This document shows, one piece after another, positions 1-11,747 of a stretch of 64,000 nucleotides of DNA. Source of the stretch: Plasmodium brasilianum (Eukaryota; Apicomplexa; Aconoidasida; Haemosporida; Plasmodiidae); assembly GCF_023973825.1 (NCBI RefSeq), contig NC_090127.1, positions 2,512,501 to 2,576,500 of the forward strand. The letters run 5' to 3'. The position numbers and the translations under genes are program-made. Position 1 is the first letter of the stretch, and each line of letters begins with the position of its first letter. Under the pieces are notes generated by a model. It was not told where the DNA came from and made no database searches. It saw only the letters and a program-made list of their open reading frames with translations.

Positions 1-862
1 ATGCCCCTGCCCTTTTGGTATTTCCCCCCTTACGAACCTCCACGATATTTTTACCATGTGGGCTTTTTTTTTTGTCATTTCCATTTTCACTCATGCTGAT
101 ACTTCTGTAGCTACTCCTATTGGTAGGAATACCCTGCTCATGTGCACTTCCTTTCACCGGACTACTGGGATTTGTTCCTTCCACTGCGTCCCTGCCTTTT
201 GTATAATTTTTCTCTTCTAATTTATGCTTGATCCTGTACTGACTATCCTTAAGGGGGATACTTGCCCCATACCCATGGCTTAAGGCGTTTCCATGTCTGT
301 TCATTTGTTGTGAATTCGCTACTTCATTTTTATTTAAAATGTTTAACTGTCTTTCATGTGTTATGTTATCACTCATAAGGTCGTCTCTTTTTACTGTATT
401 ATAAACTTCGTATTCATCATTTAATATTGTACTCAACATATAAAGGGAAAAAAGTAAAAAGTATATGCTGTAAAGTGCTAGCCCAATTAAATAAACAGTC
501 CTTATATTGTCAATGCGTAGGAATGATATATATACTATCAATAAAAATAAGAAGAGAATTATTGTATTAATTAATATCCTTTGCTTTGCTGATTTGTTAA
601 TATATATTTTTAAGAACTTTATAACTTTTAAATCTTCTTTTTCCTCCACCTCATCTTCCATTTCTTCTCCTGGCGCAATAGCACATGTTGCGTCTAATGT
701 TGCTCGACTCTTTCTATAATCTCTTTTTATGTTTTCTTTATATACATTTCTAGTTTTATCATTTGTAAAAAAAGACTTCGAACATTTGTTGTCATTTGAA
801 TGTGTTAAATTTTTATATTTTCTTGTTTTTCCATTTAATGTTTTTTCATGTAAAGGTAGCAT
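1..862 (-). CDS. Conserved two-span membrane protein, partial (C-terminus beyond left edge)
   Basis: An open frame runs on the minus strand from an ATG at 862 to base 1 without a stop, giving 287 codons; the C-terminus lies outside the window. It opens with a basic, polar region ([19 protein letters not shown]) and an acidic stretch. Two adjacent hydrophobic segments follow (about residues 97-115, containing [15 protein letters not shown], and about 123-143, containing [21 protein letters not shown]). The rest is a long polar tail. This suggests a hairpin membrane anchor with a large cytosolic tail. The two-helix layout loosely recalls the small V-ATPase assembly factor Pkr1, but similarity is too weak to name it. 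An in-frame stop (TAG at 874-872) precedes the chosen ATG. An upstream exon is possible, because coding-like sequence continues beyond that stop. Confidence 0.75.
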   Translation of the reverse strand, partial: MLPLHEKTLNGKTRKYKNLTHSNDNKCSKSFFTNDKTRNVYKENIKRDYRKSRATLDATCAIAPGEEMEDEVEEKEDLKVIKFLKIYINKSAKQRILINTIILFLFLLIVYISFLRIDNIRTVYLIGLALYSIYFLLFSLYMLSTILNDEYEVYNTVKRDDLMSDNITHERQLNILNKNEVANSQQMNRHGNALSHGYGASIPLKDSQYRIKHKLEEKNYTKGRDAVEGTNPSSPVKGSAHEQGIPTNRSSYRSISMSENGNDKKKSPHGKNIVEVRKGGNTKRAGA

Positions 863-871
863 TTTATTATT

Positions 872-940
872 CTATCCCTTTTTCTTTCTCTCTGCCTGTT
901 TTTCCTTTTTGTTGCTTTTTTTAATCTGGGTGCTATGCAT
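872..940 (-). other. In-frame upstream ORF (22 codons) just before the first gene
   Basis: A 22-codon reading frame (ATG at 940, TAG at 874-872) sits in the same frame as the membrane protein starting at 862. Only three codons separate its stop from the main ATG. It is lysine-rich and looks as coding-like as the downstream gene. It may be an upstream ORF, or the true N-terminus interrupted by a single stop codon. Confidence 0.35.
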
Positions 941-1141
941 GAACAAGTGCATGCGAAAATGCCACTTTGCCTGCACAAGGGTTGATATATTTTTTCTTCC
1001 TTTTTGTTGTTTTGTATATATGCGTATATGTAAATGGGTATATATGTATATATATATGTGTGTGTGTATATATGTAAATATATATGTATGTAAATATATA
1101 TTATGTATATATATATGTGTGTATATATATATATATATGTG

Positions 1142-1173
<32 letters not shown>

Positions 1174-1446
1174 TGCTGTGCCGCTAAATTTCGCAATTAA
1201 GGCTACTTGCTGTTCCTTGTGCTGCTTATTGCTACTTTTACCACTTATACTGCTATTTCCATTTATGATTTTAAAATTTATATTGTCATGTTCATTTTAT
1301 TTTTGATAATTATTTGTTTGCATTCATTCTGAATACGTGCATTTAGGCGTGAGTGTTTTTGCTACCTTGAACTAATACTTTGCCTCTTTTTTTTTTCCTT
1401 TTAAATTGTAATAAAGTATATAATAAACTTCTTTGTTCAAATATCG

Positions 1447-1477
<31 letters not shown>

Positions 1478-1677
1478 TTGGAACTTGAAAAACTTGTACT
1501 AGGAAGGTTTAAAATTTAAGCATCATCTTTGCATAATACACTGGAAAAATAGTAGAGGGAATATTACCTTTTCATAATTCAGCAGACGAGTTGTTAGGGA
1601 ATGGATGTTTGCTTTAATTCTAGCATTTGCACAATGCTTATAAATTCGCATGTACAGTACATATTTACACATTCACA

Positions 1678-1790
1678 TGTTCTGTTCATATTTTCACACA
1701 CACCCGTACTGTTCATATTTTCACACACACCCGTACTGTTCATATTTTCACATTTACCTGCACTGTTCATATTTTCGTACACACCTGTAC
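1678..1790. repeat. 27-bp minisatellite, about four copies
   Basis: The unit CTGTTCATATTTTCACACAC plus seven further bases repeats about four times, the last copies diverged. Because 27 is a multiple of three, it leaves frames open on both strands; these are not taken as genes. Confidence 0.8.
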
Positions 1791-4700
1791 ATGTGCATAT
1801 ATACATGGGTACACATATCTTTTCTAGGAGACAAAATGACTTAGCAGCAGAAAAGTAAAAACAAAATTCAAAAAGTAGGATGCATGAAAAAAAAATATTA
1901 AAAAAATAACGAAAATAAGGTGTATATAACTAAAATTCAAATTTACAAAAAAAAAAAAAAAAAAAGTGATTACAAAAAATGAAGCAAAAAAATTAGTAAA
2001 AAATGTTGGAAAAAATATGCAAAACGTGTAGCAAAGAATCGCAAGTATTTTCGAACAAATTACACTGTTAATTATCAGTATGCACAAAAAAGAGCGTAAT
2101 AATATAAATGATCGAAATATAGTTGGAACGTTTTATTCTTAAAAAGAGGGGTTTTAACAGGTGACACCTGCTCTCACAAATTATTATTTGTTCTTATTTT
2201 TACATCATTAAGATTTAAAAAAGAAAAAATAAAATATAATAAAATAAAACACCCAATTAATTGAATATAATTGCGTATAATCTTTCTCCTATTTAATTTG
2301 TGCTTTGTAAACGATTTAAAAAAAACCTTTCCTGTTCTGATTTTTTCTTAAAAGAAAAAATATTTACATGTACATAAATATGTATCTAATAAATAAATAA
2401 AAAAAAATAAAAATAAAAATATATATATATATATAAGTATATTTATACGTATGTTTCCCTATTAATTTTTATAATTATAAAACGTATGATTTTTCGCATT
2501 TTTGTATTTTCCATGTATCTTAAACAATTAAAAGTGTAGAATACCCAAAGGGTGTATTATATTTAAGAGGTGTCTATTTTGTATTCAAAAAATGAAAGTT
2601 TAAATATTTTTGAGCAGTAAAATATCATTATCCTTTGAATAAAAGAGAAATTCTGTACAATGCATAAATAAATATGTACACGCAATAAAAAATGAAAGAA
2701 GAATAATCAAAATTTGTAAAAGTGTTTTTTTTATGTTTTTTTGGAGAAGTAAAATATGTAGTTCGTTTAAAAAGCGACGAAAATTGGTATGTCGATATGC
2801 ACGTGCATATTTTTGTTTGTCTACCTCTCCCGTTTTTCATTTTTCTCCACTCCTTCCTTTTTTTTAACTTGGCATTATTTGTTAGGAAAAATGAGAAATT
2901 TCTATTTTCATGTTATAATGAGAGAAAAGAGAGAGCCAATAACGTAAATATAGAATAACAACATCATACATAAATGTGCTATATTTAACTACGATTTTCG
3001 AATTATAAGTATGTTACATTTGCTTCTTTAGCTCATTTTGTTTTGCTCTCCATATGGAATACGAAAGAAAGACACATAAAAATGTGTGCAAAAGTAAATC
3101 GTTTATTTCTTCGTTTGAAAGCGGGGATGCACGAATGTTGTCATTGCACGTTTCTTGCAAACGTACAAACATACATGAATACGTACATACATATGTACAT
3201 ATATACGTACATAAAATACATACATGTATAAAAGTTATATATCCAAATAAACCATGTACATTGTGTGTACTACTTAAGGTCGATTTTTACCTAAAACCTT
3301 TTCCACATAATTGAATAAGAAACAGTACTCTCTTCTTTCAAAACAATCCTATAACAATTTATGTAACGCATAACATATCCTTTTAAGATATTTCCAAAAA
3401 TTGGGAAAATAGTATTTTTTTATTTGGGAGGATATTATATAATTATCTGAAATTTGTATCTCTTAAGACTATTTCGTTTTTTCCTTCTTTTTCTTATTTT
3501 TTTTTCTTATTTTTTTATTTTCTTTTTTTTCTTATTTTTTTATTTTCTTTATTTTCTTATTTTTTTTTTTTTTTTCTCTTTTAATATTATAATGCCATAC
3601 ATAACTGTGTTTTGACAGTACGCCTATATATATATAAAGTTGGTAAAAATGTACATTTGCTTCTACAAATTAAAAGGAAAAGAATAAACATACAAAATAA
3701 ACAAAATAATACAAAATAAACAAAATAATACAAGATATACAAAATAATACAAGATATACAAAATAAAACAAGATACAGAAAATATTAACAAAATATACAA
3801 AATAATACAAAATATACAAAATGAACAAGTCAAACACGTAAAACAGTATAAAAGGAATAAAATAAAACGAAGGGAAGAGAAGCGTAAAAAAATAAAGAGA
3901 AAAATAGAAGAAAAAATAAAGGAAAAAAAATGTGCCCTTGGCATGCCTTTTTTTTTCCCTTGAATGAGAAAAAACCTTCGGCGAAATTGCTTCTTTTAAG
4001 TCTAAAAAAGGAATAAGCTTATTTCACTTTTACAGTGACTGTGCATATACATGTATACATATACATTCATAATACATATGCATATATATATATATATATA
4101 ATACATAATATTCATAAGGAGAAATAATCTGAAGTAATTTTTATTTCCTTATAAATATTTTATCTCGCGTTTATTTAATCTCTTAATTCTTCACAAGTAT
4201 ATTAATTTTTTCATTTCGTAATTTTGCATAAAAATACATTTTTGTGAAAATCGTTAATATATGTAATAAATATAATATTAATATAATTAAATATGAAAAT
4301 CGCAGCATTTTCCTTTTTCTTTTTTTATTTTGCCTTTTTTTCCAACTTGTAATTTTCTTATTTTTCATAATTTTCATAATTTTTATAATTTTCATAATTT
4401 TTATAATTTTTATAATTTTCTTACTTTTCATAATTTTCATAATTTTCTTACTTTTCTTACTTTTCTTACTTTTCTTACTTTGCTTACTTTTCTTATTTTT
4501 CTTATTTTTATTAATTTTTTTTTTTTTTCCTTATTCTTTTTTCTGAGTTTTGTAATTCAAAACTGCTCCAACTTCTGCGTTTCCACTTTTTTTTCTTTTT
4601 TTTTTTAATATAATAATATAAATGTTAAAGGAAAGAAAGATATAACAAAAGGAGTATATAATGAGAAAATATACAAGAAAAGGAAGAGGATATAAAACAG

Positions 4701-5183
4701 TACATATAGAGTTAACGTTCAAGTGTATATGTATTGTAAATAAAGCGAAAGGAGGTAGTTTTTCCTTTTATTTTTACTCGTTCGTTATTTTTTTTTAATA
4801 AATATTTTTTTTAATATTTTTTTTTAATAAATATTTTTTTTAATATATTTTTTTAATATTTTTTCTTAATATTTTTTTTTATTATTTTATATCATTATTA
4901 ATTTATGTACTATAATTTTATATACGATTATATTATATTATTTTTTTTTTTGTTAACGCTGCTTTATTGGTAACGCAAAAAATAGTACATAGTGTACTAC
5001 GAAGGCGTTACGATATATATTCAATACGTATGCATAAATAGCATGTAGTTAAGTATCTATGTACAAAGAGTGTATGTGTATATATATGTATAAACGTGTA
5101 CATGTGTATATGCGTACATGTGTACATGTGTACAACATATGGGTAGCGTGAATTATTAGTATGTATAGGTAACATTTGTTCAT

Positions 5184-5215
<32 letters not shown>

Positions 5216-5384
5216 TGCATATATATATGTATATTTACCGCATCTGAATGGTATGTAGCTTATGCGGTGTGTATGTATATGCATAACGTATATTCTCGTA
5301 ATACATAATAACATCATCAGCACATGTACCATATATGTATAAAACATATATGTATATAGACATATATGGAAAGAAAGGAGGAAA

Positions 5385-8300
5385 ATGAGGAGAGGGGGAG
5401 GTAGTGACAAAAGGTTCTTGAGAAGAACGTTTAATCGCTTGTATTATTACAAAAAGAATGAGAAGATGGAAGAGGTAGGTGCTAGTAGTAGCAGAAAGAT
5501 GAACAGCACCACTGGTGGTGTTAACAGTAACAACAGCAACATGAATATGAACGTCAACGTTAATAGTAACATTAATAGTAATATTAAAAACAACAATAAG
5601 ACTAAGAGTAACAACAATGGTAGCTTCAATAGTAGTGTCAATAGTAGTATCAACAGTAGTGTCAATCGTAATAGTAACAACAAAGGCGAAAGAAAGGGTA
5701 ACCCGCGTGGAAGCTACAACAGCGAAAAGGAAGGAGATGAATTACAGGTATATGAAATGGGGGTTGGAGAAAGAAAATATGATCATGACGATGATGCAGT
5801 TTACTTGGAAGAGCTGTATGACGAAAAAGAGGATAAATATGAAGAAGAAAAAGAAGAAGGACAAGAGGAAGAAGCACAAGAAGAAGATGAACAAGAAATA
5901 GATGAACAGGAAGAAGAAGAACAACTACAAGAAGAAGAAGTAATAGAAAAAGATCTAGAACTAGAACTAGAAGAACTAGACGAATTAGACGAAGTAGAAA
6001 AAGAAAAAAGAAAAAAAAAAAGAAGTAATAAAACACTTAAAGGAATAAAAATAAAGGAAAAGAAAAACATTTATATAGATGAAAGAGAAACAGGAATGAA
6101 GAATGGGGAAGATAGTAATGAAAAAGGACAAGATAAAAATAATATTATATGTCCTTTATGTGTAGAAGTGTTAGATGAAACAGACAGAAATTTTTATCCA
6201 TGTGATTGTGGTTATCAAATATGTTTATGGTGTTTATATTATATAAGAGATCATATGAGTAATAAATGTCCAGCATGTAGAAGAAGTTATAATGAAAAGA
6301 AATTTATATATAATAGAGAAACACATGAAAAGTTGATTAAAAAACAGAAAAATCAGCATAAAAATAAAAATGAAAATAATAATAGTAGTACTATATTGTG
6401 TAAATATGATTTATATAAAAACTCGAACATATATAATATTCATGAGTATGACAATCTGTTAGAGATAATTAAAGGAATTAGAGTTGTACAGAGAAATTTA
6501 GTATTTGTTATAGGTATTACTACTGCATATGCAAAAAAGAACATTTTAAAAAAAAATGAATATTTTGGTAAATATGGTCAGATATTAAACATCATAATTA
6601 ACAAGTCACAGGCATATAATCCACACTATAATGGTCCATCCTTTAGTGCATACATAACATATAGTAATGAAAAAGAAGCTATTAATGCTATTTACTTTAT
6701 TGATGGTATGATATTAGATGGAAAAGTTTTAAAAGCTTCTTTTGGTACTACGAAATATTGTTCATCCTTTTTAAAAAGTTCATCATGTGGTAATGAAGAT
6801 TGCTTTTATCTACATGAGCTAGGAAATGTTATTGATAGTTTTTCTAAAGATGATATACATGGTCCCAAACATATATATCATGATCTGTTATATTTTTATT
6901 TTAAAAAATTGCCCGATAAAAAAAATGATACTACTGGTGATACAACTGCTAGTAGTGCACTGTTGAAGGGAATCAAAAAGTTAGAGGAAGAACCAAGCCT
7001 TACCACTTCATTAGCTGCCACAGCAGCCGCTTCTTCGTCTGTAGCTCCGATAGCAGTAGCTTCTACATCCGGAGATGTTATAACTGTAGGTGGATGCATG
7101 GGAACCACCAACTCGAGTGTTTTCCAGACGGAGTATTCGAAGAATGACAATAAGGAAATTAAAAAAAAAATCGAAGGAAGGAATGAAGAGATGGAAAGTA
7201 TTCATATATTTACGTCAAGCAACACAGAGTATAAAATTTACAATGAATGGAAATCCCAAAGTGCAGAGTTAGCAAAAGGGATGACTGGAAAGAGCACCGA
7301 GTTAACGAAAGAGGGTGTTAGCAAAAGTGTTGAGGATATAAGAAAGGACTCAAAGATGAAAAATGTAAAAGATACAAAGGAAAAGAATGTTGAAGAAAAA
7401 AAAAAATGGAATTCGGAGGAAAAGTTTTCCAGTGTAGTAAAAAATGTGGGTGTTGTTTCGACTGATGATTTAGATAACGAAAAGGCAAATATACTAAATA
7501 AAAATAAAAAAAAAAAAAAAAAAACAAAAAGTGAAGATATTCTAAACGTAGATTTGGGAAAATACGATGACACGAGCATTAATGTATCCGCATGGGCAGC
7601 TACTGCTGCAGCTTCTTCCTCAACTACGGGTGCTTATAATAAGGAGAAGAATTACTTAAGCTCCTTGCAGAATATTCCCTACAATAAGGACAGTACTACT
7701 ACTCCTGATGCCTGTAATAATAATAATTCCAGTACGTTTAACATCAAAAACGAAGAACTTTTAAACAGAAACAACAGTGATGAGGCGGATGCATATTACC
7801 TGGACGAAATTTCGGATAATTATCCTCTTATAACGGATGTGCGGTATGATAAGGAAAAAAAGAAAAAAATGAAAAAGAAAATGGAAAAAAAAAAAGCTAA
7901 CGAGAAGAAGAAAAATATTGAAAAGGAAAAACTTAATGAAAGGGAAAAACCTAAATCGGAGGAGATCATTAACCGGAATGAAAAGAATGATCAGCAACAA
8001 AAACAAATAATGGAGGGTGAAAAGGATGCAAAGAAGCAAAAAAAAAAAAATCAAAATAGTGCCATTACTATAGATGGTAGTTTAACTACTGCTTCCACAA
8101 CTACTAATAATAATAATAAGGGAGAAATCGAAAAAAAATTAGCGAACAGTGGAAAGGATAAGGTAAAAGGAATTGAAAATGAGGAAGAGAAAAAGAAAAC
8201 ATCAAAAATGGCCCTCAGGTTAGGTAACTTTTTCAATGATTTATTTGATAAAAGCAAAAAAGGATTAACAGTAACAGAACTGGGGAAAAGTACTGGTACC

Positions 8301-10436
8301 CACACAGTTTTAGATGAAAAGAGAAATAATGGACAAGACGTAAAAAATGGTAGTAATGTTATTCCCAAACAATTTTATGAAGAAAGTTCTAAAAATGAGA
8401 AGAAAAAAGAAGAAGGAATTTTAAGAGATGATCTGACGAATTGTAAAAAGAGTCGAGACCATGAAGATGATGAAAAGAAGGAAATTAAAGGAAAGGAAGA
8501 GAAACACGCAAATGGTAAAGTAACAGATAGTAAAGCAGCAAATGAAAAAATGGCGTATGCTAAAATCGTTGAAGAGGAAGAGGAAAAAATAAAAATAAAT
8601 AAAGTTAGCAAAAAAAAAGAGACAGAAAAAATAGCAAGAGCAGAGGAAAAAGGAGGGAGTGAAGGTGTAAAGAAAAAGATGGGGAAACAGAAAGGAGGTG
8701 AGGTGCACCCAGAGGATATAGGTGATGAGGATAACGACGATGATGATTATGATGACGATTATGATGACGATTATGATGACGATTATGACGACGATGATGA
8801 CGACGATGATGACGACGATGATGACGATGTTGACTATGATGAGGAGGATGAGGAGGATGACTATGATGAGGATGACCATGACAAAGAAGATATAAATTTG
8901 GGTAAAGATAGGGGTGATGTACAGTTGAAAAAGGAAAGGAACAACTTAAAAAAGTATACAGAAGAACAAATGATACATGTGGTTGAAATCTTGAAAATAA
9001 AAAATTGCAATGCAAGTATGACAGTTTGGGAGGCAATACAGGAATACTGTAGCAAACTGAGTGATAAGGAAAAAAAAGGGGATATAAATAATGACGCATT
9101 TCACGATATTGTGATTTCGTATATGAAAGAAAATAAGCATCCAGACAGTGAAAAGAAGAAGAACAAGAAAAATAGCAGCAGCATGAATAGCAGCTTCAAC
9201 AACAACAACACCAGCAACAGCACCAAAAGTAAAACAAAACAAAGGGATAGCTATAATAACCCTAAAAATAGGGACGTGCACGAAAAAAAGAAGAAAGCGG
9301 TAAAGGATGTAGTGAACGAAGACCAGCACGCTGTAGATAAGGAAAACTCAAAGGGAGTGATCTTGGATGCAGTTAAAGAAGTATTACATAGTAAGGGAAA
9401 GAAAAAGAAGAAGAATTCTTTAAGTAAAAAAAGTAAATTCTGTAGAAAAGTTGAGGATGACGTTATGAGCATAATAAAAGAGATGATGATGCATCGAGTG
9501 GAATTGAAAAGTAAGAAAAATGTAAATGATAAGAAAAAAAGGGAGTCGGATGAAAGAGAAGGAACAGGCGAAAGCGATGAAAACTCGGAAAAATGTGCGT
9601 TATTCGACGACCTTAACATTTTCATCAGGAATTTATGCATTGCTAAGAGCAAAGCGATTCAAAATAACTTGAAGGACAACGATACAGTGTACTTAATAGA
9701 AGATAACAAGGTTGACAATAAAAAAAAAGATAGTAATAGTAATAGTAATAGTAATAGTAGTAGTAATAATAATAATAATAGTAATAACAATAGTAATAAC
9801 AATAGTAATAACAATAGTAATAACAATAGTAATAACAATAGTAATAACAATAATAATAATAGTAATAACAGTAGTAATAACAGTAGTAATAATAATAATA
9901 ATAGTAATAACAGTAGTAATAATAATAATAGTAATAACAGTAGTAATAACAATAGTAATGACAGTAGTAATAATAGTAGTAATAGTAATAATGACTATCT
10001 GTTATATGCCAAGGATGATCGTTTTTTTTTAAAGGCTTATAAAGGAATAATGGAATATACACTAGAAAAAAATACAAATTTAAAATATAAAAAGAATCTT
10101 AACGAAAATAACACATTTGATATTTATAAAAAATTAATTTTATTAAAAAATTCAGACCTACACAATGCCAATGATATCCTTTTTGACAAAATATTTAATG
10201 AACAAATAAACTTTGTTCAACAGTTATGTAAATCCGATTTTCACCTGAACAGGTCAGAAAATTTATTATCAAGTCAGAAAAAAGGAGATACCAATATTTT
10301 TCAAAATAATATCAATAATGCTGATAAAAAAATCTCAAAAAAAATACAACTAACTAATTTCCCAAAATTGTGGGTTAATTTTAATAGATCCTTTCATACG
10401 AAAGAGGTAAATGAAAAAGTCAATCTAAGTGCTTAG
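5385..10436 (+). CDS. NOT4: CCR4-NOT transcription complex subunit 4 (NOT4), RING-type E3 ubiquitin ligase
   Basis: Single-exon frame of 1683 residues. Residues about 255-305 form the C4C4 RING typical of NOT4, with cysteine pairs CPLC, CDC, CLWC and CPAC. An RRM follows (about 368-455). Directly after it is a CCCH finger (C-x8-C-x4-C-x3-H, about 458-476). RING-RRM-CCCH in this order is diagnostic of NOT4/CNOT4, the ubiquitin ligase of the CCR4-NOT deadenylase complex that acts in mRNA decay and ribosome quality control. Yeast and human proteins are under 600 residues; the excess here is low complexity: Asn/Ser tracts at the N-terminus, acidic and lysine blocks, a poly-Asp stretch (about 1114-1165) and a long Asn/Ser tract (about 1449-1535). 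A second in-frame ATG at 5466 (MEEVGASSS) is an alternative start. Confidence 0.93.
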   Translation: MRRGGGSDKRFLRRTFNRLYYYKKNEKMEEVGASSSRKMNSTTGGVNSNNSNMNMNVNVNSNINSNIKNNNKTKSNNNGSFNSSVNSSINSSVNRNSNNKGERKGNPRGSYNSEKEGDELQVYEMGVGERKYDHDDDAVYLEELYDEKEDKYEEEKEEGQEEEAQEEDEQEIDEQEEEEQLQEEEVIEKDLELELEELDELDEVEKEKRKKKRSNKTLKGIKIKEKKNIYIDERETGMKNGEDSNEKGQDKNNIICPLCVEVLDETDRNFYPCDCGYQICLWCLYYIRDHMSNKCPACRRSYNEKKFIYNRETHEKLIKKQKNQHKNKNENNNSSTILCKYDLYKNSNIYNIHEYDNLLEIIKGIRVVQRNLVFVIGITTAYAKKNILKKNEYFGKYGQILNIIINKSQAYNPHYNGPSFSAYITYSNEKEAINAIYFIDGMILDGKVLKASFGTTKYCSSFLKSSSCGNEDCFYLHELGNVIDSFSKDDIHGPKHIYHDLLYFYFKKLPDKKNDTTGDTTASSALLKGIKKLEEEPSLTTSLAATAAASSSVAPIAVASTSGDVITVGGCMGTTNSSVFQTEYSKNDNKEIKKKIEGRNEEMESIHIFTSSNTEYKIYNEWKSQSAELAKGMTGKSTELTKEGVSKSVEDIRKDSKMKNVKDTKEKNVEEKKKWNSEEKFSSVVKNVGVVSTDDLDNEKANILNKNKKKKKKTKSEDILNVDLGKYDDTSINVSAWAATAAASSSTTGAYNKEKNYLSSLQNIPYNKDSTTTPDACNNNNSSTFNIKNEELLNRNNSDEADAYYLDEISDNYPLITDVRYDKEKKKKMKKKMEKKKANEKKKNIEKEKLNEREKPKSEEIINRNEKNDQQQKQIMEGEKDAKKQKKKNQNSAITIDGSLTTASTTTNNNNKGEIEKKLANSGKDKVKGIENEEEKKKTSKMALRLGNFFNDLFDKSKKGLTVTELGKSTGTHTVLDEKRNNGQDVKNGSNVIPKQFYEESSKNEKKKEEGILRDDLTNCKKSRDHEDDEKKEIKGKEEKHANGKVTDSKAANEKMAYAKIVEEEEEKIKINKVSKKKETEKIARAEEKGGSEGVKKKMGKQKGGEVHPEDIGDEDNDDDDYDDDYDDDYDDDYDDDDDDDDDDDDDDVDYDEEDEEDDYDEDDHDKEDINLGKDRGDVQLKKERNNLKKYTEEQMIHVVEILKIKNCNASMTVWEAIQEYCSKLSDKEKKGDINNDAFHDIVISYMKENKHPDSEKKKNKKNSSSMNSSFNNNNTSNSTKSKTKQRDSYNNPKNRDVHEKKKKAVKDVVNEDQHAVDKENSKGVILDAVKEVLHSKGKKKKKNSLSKKSKFCRKVEDDVMSIIKEMMMHRVELKSKKNVNDKKKRESDEREGTGESDENSEKCALFDDLNIFIRNLCIAKSKAIQNNLKDNDTVYLIEDNKVDNKKKDSNSNSNSNSSSNNNNNSNNNSNNNSNNNSNNNSNNNSNNNNNNSNNSSNNSSNNNNNSNNSSNNNNSNNSSNNNSNDSSNNSSNSNNDYLLYAKDDRFFLKAYKGIMEYTLEKNTNLKYKKNLNENNTFDIYKKLILLKNSDLHNANDILFDKIFNEQINFVQQLCKSDFHLNRSENLLSSQKKGDTNIFQNNINNADKKISKKIQLTNFPKLWVNFNRSFHTKEVNEKVNLSA

Positions 10437-11224
10437 GATACAAAGCCATTTTTAATAATATTTTGCTGTTAGTGGTATATTTCCATATTTATTGTGTCTT
10501 CGTGGCTCGGAAGATTTATTCATGTGAATATTACGTGGACTATTCACACTTGTCATTATTAGGTAATCGACTGAATGGATATAAGCGCTGCAGCAAAAAA
10601 AATAAAAAAAAAATGGCAGTGCTTTTTGGGGATATATATACAAATATATGTACATATATATATATGAAATATATATACGAAATTGTGAAAACCTGCTGAA
10701 GTCGCAGGTGAGGACGTTGATAATTCAGCTGTGTATTTTTTTTTTTTATTTTATTATATATTTTTTTTTAATTAAAATTCATTTTGAAATATTTGCAGTT
10801 TTTTAAACATCTTTATTATGAACATTTAAATGCTTAGCGCATTTTAGCTGCATATTCATATTTATTTTTACATTTACCCTCATTTCGTTTGCATTTCATC
10901 CATATCATTCATATCATTCGTATCATTCATATCATTCGTATCATTTGTATCATTCGTATCATTCGTATCATTCGTATCATTCGTATCATTCGTATCATTC
11001 GCATCATTCGCATCATTCGCATCATTCGCATCATTCGTATCATTTTCAAATTTTTTTATTTTTTTTTTTTTATTTTCGCTGTAAAGTTTCAGCCATGTCG
11101 TAATTAATACACATAATTAAAAACTAAATGAATTTGGATTAAAAAAAAAAAATGAAATAAAATAAAATAATGAAGTTATTTGTGAAGCAATATATAATAT
11201 ACTGTTAATTATTTAACTTGAAAA
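10437..11224. other. Intergenic, with a 9-bp minisatellite
   Basis: This lies between the NOT4 stop and the possible small membrane gene. It carries TA microsatellite (10635-10680), T-rich stretches, and an array of ATCATTCGT-type 9-bp units at about 10897-11046 (around 15 copies). No gene is supported. Confidence 0.6.
10897..11046. repeat. 9-bp minisatellite (ATCATTCGT type)
   Basis: About fifteen near-identical 9-bp units, varying at one or two positions (CGT, CGC, TGT, CAT). It lies downstream of NOT4. The 72-codon Ile/Arg/His frame across it is a product of the repeat. Confidence 0.85.
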
Positions 11225-11395
11225 TCAATGCAAAAATATAAACAAAAAAATTAATGCTCCTACGAATGAAGGAGGACCAATTGTACCTGTTGGATAAGAT
11301 GTATTAAAAAAAAAAAAAGAAAACTGAAAATATATCTGCAATGATATAATACAAATTAGTAACACTTTAAAGAAGTATACGTTTATGTTATTCAT
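11225..11395 (-). CDS. Possible small membrane protein (56 residues)
   Basis: A 57-codon frame starts at an ATG at 11395 and ends with TGA at 11227-11225. The N-terminus is signal-peptide-like or membrane-spanning (MNNINVYFFKVLLICIISLQ). A polar TSYPTGTIGPPSF segment follows, then a C-terminal hydrophobic helix (VGALIFLFIFLH). The G-T-I-G-P-P-S-F stretch looks constrained rather than random. The frame continues upstream without an ATG but with a good acceptor (TTTTCCTCCAG) near 11453, so an earlier exon is possible. A CAG before GTACAATTGG could also be an acceptor, making the T-rich middle an intron. I do not recognise the family. Confidence 0.4.
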   Translation of the reverse strand: MNNINVYFFKVLLICIISLQIYFQFSFFFFNTSYPTGTIGPPSFVGALIFLFIFLH

Positions 11396-11747
11396 ATCGC
11401 TGCTTATGACAGTTATGGCACGCCACCTCTGTACAATTTGACGAGTACGCTGGAGGAAAATGTGCAATCATACGTGTGCACATGATGTGAACAAGTACAT
11501 GAATACATATACTTGCTCCTAATTCACACATACATTATGCTTGACGCATATACATATATATGTAAGCCAAATGCGACGAAAGAGGCATATAAATTATTGC
11601 GCATAATGAAAACTATAAATATATGCTCATGAATACTCTACTTGTAAATATACTCATAAATGACAAAATATATATATAGAATAAGAGATTTACCCCCATC
11701 ATCACCACCACCACAACCACACACACACACAAATATATAACTTTTAT

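Larger units (their letters stand above)
863..5384. other. Intergenic region between divergent genes, AT-rich with simple repeats
   Basis: This 4.5-kb stretch separates a minus-strand and a plus-strand gene, so it should hold both promoters. It contains TA/TG microsatellite (1021-1160), a poly-A run (1450-1477), a 27-bp minisatellite (1678-1790), T-rich low complexity (3480-3575), AATACAAAAT-type repeats (3690-3830) and a TTCATAATTT-type array (4350-4500). 4790-4960 is almost pure A+T. Apart from the small ORF at 872-940, I see no convincing gene; the short ORFs here follow the repeats. Confidence 0.6.

Noticed and set aside
9643..10077. Poly-Tyr, poly-Leu and Val-Ile ORFs opposite NOT4
   Set aside because: They are shadows of the Asn/Ser codon tract of NOT4.
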